A program made the position numbers and the translations under genes. A DNA stretch of 64,000 nt, taken from Narthecium ossifragum. Lineage: Eukaryota > Streptophyta > Magnoliopsida > Dioscoreales > Nartheciaceae. Positions 49,325 to 60,098 of this stretch are shown piece by piece. The stretch spans positions 25,087,434 to 25,151,433 of the forward strand of contig OY986969.1 of NCBI GenBank assembly GCA_963920575.1. Direction: 5' to 3'. Position 1 is the first letter of the stretch; each line of letters begins with the position of its first letter. A model generated the notes under the pieces. That model worked only from the letters and a program-made list of their open reading frames with translations, ran no database searches and was not told the DNA's origin.

Positions 49325-50120
49325 AGGGTGCGTTTGGCAAACCTGAATCTGATGAATTAGCTGAATAAGGAATCTGTGGAATTAGCTGAATGGGGAATGA
49401 GCTGAATCTGGTGATTCCGTGGATTTTGGTTCTGTTGTTTGGTTGGTTTGTATGGGATGAGCTGAATCTTTTGATTCTGGCGTTTGGCTTGTCTATTATG
49501 GATGAGCTGAATCTGCTAATTTTGTTCAAATTAATAATAAAACTTTAAATTTTCTTCAAATTAAGACATATTTTTTATTATAATAATAACAATACCCACG
49601 AGATATGATTGATCGAAATTATTGAAAATTTAGATCAAATTAATTCTTTGAATGCATCTAATCATGTAAAATGATTGATCGAAATTATTGAAAATTCAGA
49701 TATAATTTAAGTTATAATATATTAAATAATTTTATAAATTAAATTACATCAAATATTTGCTTTCAAAAATACTCAATGTTGGTCTCATAACGAAGATATC
49801 GATGATATCTTTCCAATGAGATTAATTTCATAAAGTTTCAACATGTATATTTAAAGTTATGATAAATATAGTCATTTTAAATATCAAAGGGATAAAATTG
49901 TCATTTAGAAAAATGCCAAATTCGAATACCGCTCAGGAATCGGCATCCGCTCTCGAATAGATGGAATGCCACGATTCCAAATTTCTGGAATCCGACGTCG
50001 GCCGGATAATGTCCATTCCAAATAGTAAAATGAATCAAACATGAGAATAGATGGAATGCGGAATCCGCTCATTCCCCATTCCATCTAATCCTTCCCATAC
50101 CATGCTTGCCAAACGGCCCC
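49325..50120. mobile_element. Non-autonomous TIR element, 796 bp
   Basis: Left end GGGTGCGTTTGGCAAACCTG and the reverse complement of the right end GGGGCCGTTTGGCAAGCATG are TIRs, flanked by TAA and TAG. Subterminal GAGCTGAATCTGNTGATTC units repeat three or four times at the left, and GAATGGAATCCG-like units at the right. No coding. Confidence 0.75.
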
Positions 50121-50457
50121 TAGAAGAACTTGAAAGTTAAATGAACACAGTGAAGATGAATATTATTCTTATAACCTCTCCGGTCTCGACTTCCGCTCGT
50201 TTCGCTGTATATTCATCAGAGACACCTCTCATATATCCGATTCACAACTAGTTCTACACACTGAAGCTGAGAGGATTAAAGAGAGAAAAAAATTAATCAC
50301 TTACTTTTATATACTAATATTGTTAGACTTAGAACTGTGATTGCTATTATATTGGACCATTGAAGCTAAGATTCTTGTAGATTATATTGTTTTTTACTTA
50401 TAAGTTTCAATTGATGCAATCGCTCAACCAAACCCCGGCATCGCAATCGACACTCAC
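50121..50457. other. Intergenic DNA between two transposons
   Basis: AT-rich, no gene recognised. Confidence 0.4.
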
Positions 50458-51473
50458 GGCATGTTTGGTTGCACAAAAATGATGGGAATGGAATGGTCAA
50501 TTCCCAAGTTAAATTTCATTCCCATGTTTGGTTGGCACTCAACGTCAGGAATGGAATACTTCATTCCTGACAACTTGGGAATAGGCCAATCCCATCTCAT
50601 ACATCGGACTGGCCAATTCCGTTCCCGACCATGGAGGGATTAAGAAATAGAATTACTAAACTACCCCTCGTCGGGTATCCTCCGCGTCCTCTTCCTTCTT
50701 ACCTCTTCTCTCTTCTTCTTCTTCCCTCTTCCCCCGTCTCCCCTCCCTCTTCCCTCTTCTCTGTTCCGCATCCCTCTTCCCTCTTCTCTCTTCTTCTTCT
50801 CCCTCCCTCCCTCCCTGTCCCCCTCTTCTCCTCCCCTGCTTCTCTCCTCCTCCGGCTGCCTCGAACGCGCACCCCTTCTTCCGCCCCCCCACAGCCGCGA
50901 ACATGGTGGACTGGCCCCCTTTGAAGCTCCTGCTGCTCTTCAGCCTCCGCCTGACCGACGCGGAGAGAGACGGCGCAGCTAGCCCCGCCGCGCCCGGGGC
51001 TAGCGAGGGGCTTCGACGAGGACGATGGCATGTGCATCAAGGTGGAAGAGGAGGAATAAGAAAGGCATACGTGAAGCAAATGAATACTCCCCTCCTCCAC
51101 CTCCGCCGCCGCCGCCGCCGCTTGCGCTCCTCTTCTCTCTTCTCGACGTCATCGGCGAAGGTATGGCTCTAATCTCTTCCCCTCTTCTCTCTTCTTCTCC
51201 TCCCTCCCCGGCCCTCTCTCCTCCCCTGTTTCTCTACTCCTCCGACGTCCTCTCTCCCGACCTCTCTCCTCCTCCGGCTCCGGATTTCCATCATTTGGAG
51301 CCGCCTTGATCTCCCGGAGCTTTTCCTCCGCCTCGTCGGCATGCGGCCATGGTGTAGGGGCAGAGTCGAAGTTCGTGTGCGCGCCGGCAACGCACGCGAG
51401 GTTGTTCAAGTGAAGGCCGCACAGGGCCCCTCTTCTTCTTCTCCCTCCCCGTCCCTCTTCTCCTCCCTTGTTT

Positions 51474-51655
51474 TTGTACTCCTCCGGCGTCCTCTCTCCC
51501 GACCTCTCTCCTCCCCTGTTTCTGTACTCCTCCGGCGTCCTCTCTCCCGACCTCTCTCCTCCCCTGTTTCTCTACTCCTCCACGTCCTCTCTCCCGACCT
51601 CTCTCCTCCCCTGTTTGTCTACTCCTCCGCCGTCCTCTCTCCCGATCTCTCTCCT
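51474..51655. repeat. 48-bp tandem repeat in pyrimidine-rich DNA
   Basis: Units of TACTCCTCCGGCGTCCTCTC plus 28 more bases recur at an exact offset of 48 bp (first 51481, second 51529), then degenerate to 45-bp copies. A related piece occurs at 51235-51275. It is adjacent to the captured DUF26 piece. Confidence 0.88.
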
Positions 51656-51666
51656 CATCCCAAGCA

Positions 51667-52160
51667 TCCTACAACAGCTTCGCAGTCGGCAACGACTCCT
51701 CCTCGCCTCCAGGCTCGGCCGCCTACGTCGTCTACCAGTGCCGCAACGACTTGAGCATCCCAGCCTGCTCCCAGTGCGTCCAGAACGCTCTGAGCCAACT
51801 AGGCTTTGTATGCACCCAGTCATTCTCAGCCTCGTTGCAACTCGACGGATGCTTTGTGAGGTACAGTAACGACAACTTCTTGGGGCGGCTCGACACAGCT
51901 CAGGTCTACAAAATTTGCAGCTCGAGCACCACGGACGACGGCGAGTTCTTCTCCCGGAGGGACGACGTGCTCGGCGACCTGCAGAGTGCCGTCGGGTTCA
52001 GAGTTAGAAGCTCCGGCACGGTGCAAGGGTACACGCAATGTATTGGTGACCTTAGCGCCAATGACCGCCGGCTCTGCGTCATGCAAGCTGTTGAAAATTT
52101 GGATATTATCTTCGATCCTCCCCTTCAGATTGGCGGCTCATGTTGCTATGTTTTTATTTC
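51667..52160 (+). pseudogene. Captured fragment of a DUF26/Gnk2 protein gene (PDLP or CRRSP type)
   Basis: One frame reads YNSFAVGNDSSSPPGSAAYV, then VVYQCRNDLSIPACSQCV, LGFVC and LQLDGCFVRYSNDNF. This is the first Gnk2 domain with its CxxC and the LDGCF(V/L)RY signature, followed by CIGDLSANDRRLCVM from a second domain. Such domains occur in plasmodesmata-located proteins, secreted cysteine-rich proteins and CRK receptor kinases. There is no signal peptide, the first domain lacks its N-terminal third, the second is cut or spliced differently, and the end runs into transposon DNA. It is best read as host gene sequence carried by the transposon; expression is unknown. Confidence 0.8.
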
Positions 52161-52787
52161 CTCCAATTTTTGGACCTATTCCATTTTAGATGTTTAATTT
52201 GCCAATTAACTCTAATTAAGATTATGTTATCCCTTAGCCAGAATGATTTCACTGGGATATGGAGGTTGCATTACGCTTTTTTCTATGTGATTTGCTTCTT
52301 CTAAAGAAAACAGAGAGATCACATTGATAAAAGAAGTAGAAACAGAACGGACCATAAGCTATATACAAACTGAGAATCTGAGAAAGAAGGTTCTGCTAGT
52401 GCCCAACTGATAAATCCACTCAAGTTGGCAGCATTTTCTTTAATGTGTAAGACCCGCTTGATAAGCATGCATGTATAGAGCTCATTTGAACCATCAATAA
52501 TAATATGTGGAATGGAATAGTAACGTTATGGTTTCCCACCATCTTATTAATCAAGGCTATTTTAGTCATTTGTACTCCATTCCTATTCCATTCTCAGGCT
52601 TCTGTTTGTATACTAAACATGGTAATGTTTCATTCCCATTTCCAATTCTCATATCACAAAATCATCTTGGTAATAGTCCATTCCTAATCCCAATCCCATT
52701 CCATTCCCATTCCTAATCTCATTCCTAATCTCATTCCCATTCCCATTCCCATTCTCATTCCCATTCCTTGTGCGAACCAAACATGCC

Positions 52788-53498
52788 ATCAATCCTCGAA
52801 ACTAAAAATGAGAGGGCCGGGAAAATAGCTCAGCTCGTTCGAATGGACTGCCTGGTGTCTATTTTTTGTGAATGCTGCCGGAATACGGCTGGGACGTTTC
52901 CTAAAGTACAGGTGTCTAAGTGACCAATGGTCAGTGTACGGTTTCAAGACCTTAAATAGATAAATAAATAAATAAAAGCTGCTAAGAGGAATATAAAATT
53001 TCTAAAAAAATTATGATAGTGATATTTTATTCGTATTTTCCATCATTCTAAGCGTAGCTCGGACTCGGAGGTACCTTTGGTTTCTCGTGCGAACATGTAC
53101 TAGAGATCTACGAATAATGGGATACTGTACTTCTCGTTTCGTGGCATCTGATTTGATTGAGATGGATCACCCACCGTTGGCAGAATCAAATACGTTCCCA
53201 ATGTGTATTTGATTAGATGAACGGTCACATCTTGTCGAGTCACCAGTATCTAGTTGGCATACTAAGAATGGAATTCATATTGGGCCAGGCTATATGAGGT
53301 ATCCAGGCGGGTCAGATCTGTATTTTTTTTTTCTAAATTTTTTTTTACGAGAGAGCCAAAAAAAGACTGGTGGTTACAGTAGACTACAACATATAGTCAA
53401 TATCCTCAGGTCCATCTCTCTCGGACCACACAAATTCCGACGGCACTCGTCAACGGTAGTAGGGTGCGACACCATCCGTCCTACAATTATATGAACTA
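52788..53498. other. Intergenic DNA
   Basis: No gene recognised. Confidence 0.4.
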
Positions 53499-54795
53499 CG
53501 GGAAATTGGTGTTTAGTCTCTTTTGGAGACTTTATTTGCTGTATAGTCTCCTTGAAAGTTTTTAAGTCATTTAGTCCCTTTTTGGACAGCTGTATTTTTT
53601 TTATCTCTAAAATACCCTTTATGTATTTTTTTAAATGAGAAATGGATGAATAGTTTTGAATTAGGTGATTGGCATTAAATGGAGTGGTTGGGAATATATA
53701 CACCTATTCTCAATACATGGAAGGCATGCATGCATCCACTTTATGGCTGGATGCATGCATTAATGGGGGCATTAATAGTAAAATTGGGGGAGTAACTACC
53801 AATTTATATGGGAATTAACTACCAGTTAACTGTGAAGTATCTACCAGTTTAATTTGCAAGTAAATACCAGTTTGAATGGGAAGTAACTACCAGTTGAAGT
53901 GTGAAGTAATTACAGTTTTTTTGTAAAGTAATTACCGCTTAAACTGGGAAGTAACTATCAGTTAAATGGGGGAAGTAACTACCAGTTAAATGGGGGAAGT
54001 AACTACCAGTTTGGATGGAAAGTAACTACCAGTTTTGGGGGGAGTAACTACCAATTTATATGGGAAGTAACTACCAGTTAACTGTGAAGTAACTACCAAT
54101 TTAATTGGCAAGTAAATACCAGTTTGAATGGGAAGTAACTATCAGTTGAAGTGTGAAGTAATTACAGTTTTTTTGTAAAGTAATTACCGCTTAAACTGGG
54201 AAGTAACTACCAGTTTGGATGGGAAGTAACTACCAGTTAAATGGGAAGTAACTACCAATTTGGATGGGAAGTAACTACCGCTTAAACTGGGAAGTAGCTA
54301 CTTCTCTTATCTATGAAAGATAGTAGGTGGTTAGATGGTAGTTACTTCCCAATAAAGTTGGTAGTAACTTCCTAGTTAAATGGTAGTTACTTCCCTTATA
54401 ACTACCGTTTAACTAGGAAGTTACTACCAATAATAATGGGAAGTAACTACCAATCATATGATGTAGTTACCACGAAGTACTTACCATTTTAATGGTAGTT
54501 ACGTACTGGTTAAACAATGAAGTAAATATGAATTAACTACAATTTAACATGGAAGTTACTACTAATTATGGGAAGAGAGGCCGGTGAGCGTTGGAAATGG
54601 GAGGGGCGGAATAAATTTGGAATTTTTCGGGGATGACGGATTAGGTGGCCTGCTTGGCTGTAATTACGAGAATGAGAATGAATAGGGGTATTGTAGTCTT
54701 TTGTTGGTATTGTGGGTACTAAAACACTTAAGAACTGTTATAGGAGACTAAATAACAAGTTGGGGTCACTTACAGGACTAAACAACAAATCCCCC
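53499..54795. mobile_element. Mutator-like element, 1297 bp, perfect 9-bp target duplication
   Basis: TATGAACTA occurs immediately outside both ends (53490-53498 and 54796-54804), the 9-bp duplication expected of Mutator-like transposons. Left end CGGGAAATTGGTGTTTAGTC and the reverse complement of the right end GGGGGATTTGTTGTTTAGTC are TIRs, and homology continues loosely for about 100 bases (TAGTCTCC, TTTTTAAGT/TTCTTAAGT, ATTTAGT). The interior is almost wholly a minisatellite. There is no transposase, so mobilisation would have needed a relative. Confidence 0.9.
53780..54570. repeat. Minisatellite with core GGGAAGTAACTACCAGTT, ~0.8 kb
   Basis: About 30 units of roughly 18-24 bp (GAAGTAACTACCAGTTAAAT and variants); after about 54330 the unit runs in the opposite orientation (GGTAGTTACTTCCC). 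The reverse complement core, AGTTACTTCCC, resembles the AGTTACTTTCC core of the array at 30340-31690. Confidence 0.9.
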
Positions 54796-54804
54796 TATGA
54801 ACTA

Positions 54805-55380
54805 AAGATATGCAAAAATAACACAGAATGAAAGCCCAAAACTTCAAGCCATATCTCATTAGCCAACCCTTCTTGCTTCTTAGGCCAAAGTCTAGCTTTG
54901 TTAGAGATTCAAATCGTCTCAAATGAGTCCGACTTGACCACAATGTCAACATGACCGCTCAACTGAGCCTCCTTCAATGCCACACAAATAACCAAGCGTA
55001 GGTGAGATCACCCCCCGTGGCGAACCCTCAACCAACAGCGGGGCACGAGATCTAGAGAGACATACAACACCAATGGTCGCGCCACCATGCCACGAATCAA
55101 AGGACACGTTAGTCTGGATGATCCGAGTGCCACAAGGTGGAGCGGCGTCGGTGGCTTGACATGGCCGTTGAGACACCAACTGCTCCTTGCCCGCCCTACT
55201 AATATTGCATGCCAGAGCTTTCGTCGGAGCGCCACCACCATCGAAGACACAGCTATTTTTGCCCTTCCACACAAGCCAGATGCCATAGGCTAGGAGCACC
55301 CTCATCCTCTTTGCATGTTCCCCACTAGATGAACCCGACAAATAGTCCATCAGAAAATCAGGAATTCAGGATCCCACCTA
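54805..55380 (-). pseudogene. Decayed LINE-like RNase H domain
   Basis: Minus-strand pieces LLAYGIWLVWKGKNSCVFDG (tether before RNase H) and IIQTNVSFDSWHGGATIGVV (start of the RNase H core, where Asp is expected) are followed by frame-shifted downstream text. No reverse transcriptase is adjacent. It abuts the Mutator-like element, which may have inserted into it. Confidence 0.7.
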
Positions 55381-55631
55381 GGCATCAATAGGCCTTCCTT
55401 CATTTGCGTTTTTTGTTACCACGTGTTACTCTAATATTGTATAAAAATATATATATATATATACATATATATATAATACTTATATATAATATAGATATAA
55501 TATATAATATATAATATTATATAATATATAATATATATATTTATATATTATCTATATATATATTGAAAGTCATTAAAAATGATTGAAATTTTAAATTTTA
55601 AAGTTTTTAAGTGATATAGGGAATCAATATA
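55381..55631. repeat. TA-rich microsatellite region
   Basis: Extended ATATAT/TATAAT text between about 55440 and 55565, then AT-rich DNA up to the MITE. Confidence 0.8.
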
Positions 55632-55766
55632 GGGTCCGTTTGGCATCCGCCGGATCCCGCGAATCCACTGGATCCGACGGATGGGCGGATCCCATTTTCG
55701 ACGTCCGCTCGATCCTGCGGATTCCGCCCCATGGATACCGTGGATCCGCGGTATCCAAACGGCCCC
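55632..55766. mobile_element. GC-rich MITE, 135 bp, with ATA target duplication
   Basis: Left end GGGTCCGTTTGGCATCCGCC and the reverse complement of the right end GGGGCCGTTTGGATACCGCG are TIRs. ATA flanks both ends (55629-55631, 55767-55769). The interior repeats GGATCCGCGG-like words and could fold almost end to end. Confidence 0.82.
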
Positions 55767-56244
55767 ATAGGGAATCTGTTGGTTGAACAAGTCAAAAAGT
55801 GATTCCCTATATTAGTGAATGATATCAAATCACTTTAAAAGCAGGGATAGAAAAGTTGTTGGGAATGCTAAGGCTGAACAATAATAAGCTCACTTCAATC
55901 GCAAATTGAAGGCTCTTAAAGCCGGGCCCACTTCAATCGCAAATTGAAGGCTCTTTAAAGAGGGCCCAATCCAAGGAGGCCTAGTAGGGCCTGTCAAGGT
56001 AACGGCCCTACCCGTTCCCAATGCGACCCGCGAATCTCGTGGGAATGTCTCGATCTCGCTTGGGCTACCCGCGCGCATCGCTCCTACCTCAAAAAGCTCC
56101 GGTTTTCCCGCCCCCTCGCACGTCTCCCCGCCATCCAAACACTAAACCTAGACCTCTCCCTTCCTGCCCAATGGCGGCCTCCTCCTCCCCTCTCCCCCGC
56201 CGCCCTCGTCGCCGCCGGAGACCAATACCTAGCCGCCGCCGCCA
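55767..56244 (+). promoter_or_regulatory. Promoter and 5' leader region of the CNGC gene
   Basis: Contains a 46-bp tandem duplication (CACTTCAATCGCAAATTGAA at about 55892 and 55929), GGCCCA motifs, and an upstream ATG at 56171 in a different frame from the channel. That ATG opens a 174-codon overlapping frame (to 56692) with no recognised domain. Confidence 0.45.
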
Positions 56245-59200
56245 ATGCCGATACCGACGCTCCCTAGGGCGCTCCAAGCTTTACTCCAGTATCCCTTTGC
56301 CGCTGCCCGTATCCTCCCATTCTACGGCCCCCCACGGCCGCCGGACCGCAACCGCCGCCACCACCGGTTCCATCTCCGCCGCCGACTCCGGCCCACGCGC
56401 ATCCTCGACCCCGGTGGAGACGTCGTGCTCAAGTGGAACCGCGTGTTCCTCGTCTCGTGCCTCGTCGCACTCTTCGTCGATCCGTTGTACTTTTACTTGC
56501 TCTTTATCGGGGGGCCTGGGTGCATGCGAGTGGACATCAACATCGGCATCATCGTCACCTTCTTCAGGACAGTCGCCGATCTATTCTATCTCGGCCATAT
56601 ATTTCTCAAGTTCCGCATCGCCTTCGTCGCGCCGAGCTCGAGGGTGTTTGGAAGAGGGGAACTCGTCACCGATCCGCACCAGATCGCCATGAGGTATCTC
56701 AAGAGCGATTTCATCATCGATCTCGTCGCTATGCTTCCCATCCCCCAGGCAATCCTCGAACATTTTTTTGTTACTTTCCAAGTAGTCTTCGTTCACGATC
56801 GCGAATTTTATGTCGGAATGGAGAATTTTAATAGAGACGCAAGAAAAAACGGGACTTTTATCATAAACTTTCGACAATTGTGCATCAAAAGTTGAACATT
56901 TTCATGACATGAATGCTGATATTTTCTGTATAATTACCACAAATTCTCGATAGTTCTGCAAACCATCGAACAATTGAATTTGGGAGAATAGTTCAAATAG
57001 TATTCTGTTCCATTGCTATATCGAGCAATTTTTATCTATGTATGCCGTGCAATTTTAGTTTCAGTTGGCAAAGAATATGCACTATTTGGAAAGAATGAAG
57101 GTAATTGGCTTCAGTATCGAGACTCTTCACATGAATTTAAATTTTCAAAGACTCGTTCTAGCACAGTCACAATGTCCATTGGTGTACTGTTCGAGCTTGT
57201 TATGCGATCAAAGAAATATGAGAATTTGCATTGAATGCTCACTTGACCATCTTGGATGCAGATCATGTGTTTTGACTGATTGCGCTACCATGTCTTGTGC
57301 TTTACATCTATCATAGTTGTAATGGTGTCTTCTTCTTCTTGTTTTCTTGTTGCAGATTATTATCTGGTTTGTGATACCGGCAGTGAGCAACTCCTCAGCT
57401 AACCACACAAACAACACGCTCTCCCTGATTGTCTTAATGCAGTATATTCCCAGGTTGTTCCTCATATTTCCTTTGAATGCACGGATTGTCAAGGCTACAG
57501 GAGTTGTTACAAAGACTGCATGGGCAGGAGCTGCATACAATCTTCTTCTTTACATGCTGGCCAGTCATGTAAACTATCCATTGAACTTTCGCTGTATTTA
57601 GTTATCTATCATCATTCATTTTTTTTTAACTAGGTTCACGTTCTCGACCTTTTTGCTATGTAATCAGGTTCTAGGGGCATTGTGGTATCTTTTGTCGATG
57701 GAGCGGCAGTACACGTGTTGGGTTTCAGAGTGCGCAAAAGAGAATGGCACCATGAATATGCCAATGTGCAATACTAGTTTTCTGGATTGCAGTAGTCTAG
57801 AAGAACCTCTACGAAGAGCCTGGCTGAATTCCACTGTGATGATCAAGAATTGTGATGCTACTGCTAGTGGGACAGACTTTAATTTTGGCATGTTTGCTGA
57901 TGCTTTAACTGATGAAGTTGTTGGAGCCACATTTTTCGGAAAGTATCTCTACTGCCTTTGGTGGGGTTTGCGAAATTTGAGGTAATTGCCCCTGGATATG
58001 TGATGATAGTTTCTTGCTTGTGATCAGCTATGCTTTGACTGATGATCATTTACTCTGTTATGTAAGACAAAGTTTAGCTTTCTCCTATTTCGATTCAGTT
58101 CATTGGAACAGACCCTCACAAAAACTAGTTTTGTCGGAATAATACGCAGTTAGCCATTCTTATTCGTGTTTGGAATATATAGTGTGTTTTTTTCCCGTCG
58201 TTCAGATATAGCATCGACCGTCTCAGTCTCAGAGTTACATAGCTTACCTATATGAAAACACGCTCTAATTGAAAAAGGCATTCTCTATTATCATCAGTCA
58301 TTTAGTTCGTGGTGTTCTAACTTAAAGTCGACCCTCTCTTGTTGTTATTCAGTTCATATGGGCAGAACCTGACAACAAGTACCTATATTGGAGAAACGAC
58401 ATGTGCCATTCTTATATGTATTGTGGGGCTTGTGCTGTTTGCTCAACTTATTGGAAATATGCAGGTTTGTGGTTTTCCTTGTGCATATAAATTTCATATG
58501 ATTCTTCAGAGACTGTCTATGAAAGTTTTTCTACTTCTCCAGATAGTTCTTCACCCTGATTACGATTGGTGTGCCAAATGAATGCATAGACATGAATTGT
58601 TTACTGGAAATCCATGTCCATAACTTACATGAAGAAAATCCTTGAATTTTGTATGTCGCATACAGTCCTTGATTTTTTTTTTTCTCTTGATTCAAGGATT
58701 TGTGCATTTATTATTTAGGTCCATACAATGGTCCTATGCTTTTGGATTTGGTTGGTTCATTGAACCAGTGAGTTCATTGTTTGCTTGCTTGCTACAACAC
58801 AGTCTCGTCCGGTGCCATTGTCCTCAACTCATTCTTTTCTTTCTATGTGAAGACCTATTTGCAATCGGTTACTATAAGGCTTGAAGAGTGGAGGGTGAAA
58901 CGAAGAGATCTAGAGGAGTGGATGAGACATCGCCAACTAACTGAAGATCTGCAAGAACGTGTTCAGCGGTTCTTCCAGTATAAATGGCTTGCAACTAGAG
59001 GTGTCAATGAAGAAGCCATTCTTCGTTCTTTACCACTGGATCTCCGTCGTGAAATCCAGCGCCATTTATGTCTTGCTCTTGTTCGACGCGTGAGTAATTC
59101 TGATCAATTTATGTTTCTTATAAGAATATATAGCCGAAAATTCCAGTTATGACCGTCATTTGTTTCTTTCCATTATGGCTCTCAGATCACAAAGAAGTAT

Positions 59201-60098
59201 TGATTCAGTCTGTCAATTTTATTGAACTGCAAAAAAAAATGTTGGGCTGCACTTTCTGATTGATTCCCAGTTGATTACTTTGGTTTGACAGGTTCCATTC
59301 TTCTCCCAAATGGATGATCAACTACTGGATGCCATATGCGAACGTCTGGTGTCATCCTTGAGCACAAAAGACACTTACCTTGTTCGCGAGGGTGATCCGG
59401 TGAATGAAATGCTCTTCATCATCCGTGGTCAGCTAGAGAGCTCGACAACCAACGGTGGGCGGTCAGGATTCTTCAACTCAATAACACTTAGACCCGGGGA
59501 TTTCTGTGGCGAAGAGCTACTGACATGGGCGCTGATGCCAAACCCGAGCGTCAACCTGCCTTCATCTACCAGGACAGTTCGCTCCCTCAGCGAAGTCGAA
59601 GCTTTCGCTCTTGGGGCCGAAGACCTGAAGTTCGTCGCTAATCAGTTCAAGCGCCTCCACAGCAAAAAGCTTCAGCATGCATTTAGATTCTACTCTCACC
59701 AATGGAGGACATGGGGAGCTTGCTTCATCCAGGCTGCTTGGAGACGGTACAAGAAGAGAAAGCTGGCAAAGGAGCTTGCGTCGCAGGAGAGCCTCTACTA
59801 CAGGCCATTCATTGATGAGACAACAAGCCAAGGGCCCGAGTACGGGGATGACCAGTTGCTCGGAGACTATGGAGACAGCGGTGCAGCCTCGCCGGCGGAC
59901 AATGGCGGTAATCTTAATCAACTTGGAGCAACAATACTGGCTTCCAAGTTTGCCAAGAACACCAAAAGAGGTGTGCAGCAGAGGATGACTCGGCATGACC
60001 CAGATTCTTCTAGTATAAAGATGCCCAAGCTGATGAAACCTGATGAGCCTGATTTCTCCATGAACGATGATGATGACAACGATGATGACGACCTATAA
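56245..60098 (+). CDS. Cyclic nucleotide-gated ion channel, group III-like (CNGC)
   Basis: A plasma-membrane Ca2+/cation channel subunit gated by cyclic nucleotides and calmodulin. Exons: 56245-56748, 57356-57568, 57668-57981, 58353-58464, 58853-59089 and 59292-60098; phase is unbroken and the product is 728 residues. The first in-frame ATG is 56245, preceded by an in-frame TAG. The N-terminus is Arg/Pro-rich, then ILDPGGDVVLKWNRVF enters S1. S2-S4 follow (FRTVADLFYLGHI, DFIIDLVAMLPIPQ). The pore has LYCLWWGLRNLSSYGQNL, with GQN as the plant filter (~347-349). The C-linker (EEWMRHRQL) leads to a cyclic-nucleotide domain (~461-575) with the cassette FCGEELLTW (~531-539), and then the IQ motif FIQAAWRRYKKRK (~605-617). 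The tail ends in an Asp run. Intron 1 starts with GC, not GT. Group III placement rests on motif memory (FFSQMDDQLLDAICERL). Confidence 0.95.

Larger units (their letters stand above)
50458..52787. mobile_element. Pack-type TIR element, 2.3 kb, with captured DUF26 gene fragment
   Basis: Left end GGCATGTTTGGTTGCACAA and the reverse complement of the right end GGCATGTTTGGTTCGCACAA are nearly identical TIRs. Subterminal GGAATGGAATGG and CCCATTCCCATTCC arrays follow, as in the element at 13726 whose TIR starts GGCCATGTTTGGTT. TCA occurs at or one base from both borders (50454-50456, 52789-52791), a possible 3-bp duplication. The interior is a pyrimidine-rich tract with tandem repeats and a DUF26-coding piece, listed separately. 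No transposase. Confidence 0.82.

Noticed and set aside
56021..56692. Plus-strand frame overlapping CNGC exon 1 as a separate gene
   Set aside because: Ser/Arg-rich GC shadow with no domain; kept only as a possible upstream start affecting CNGC translation.
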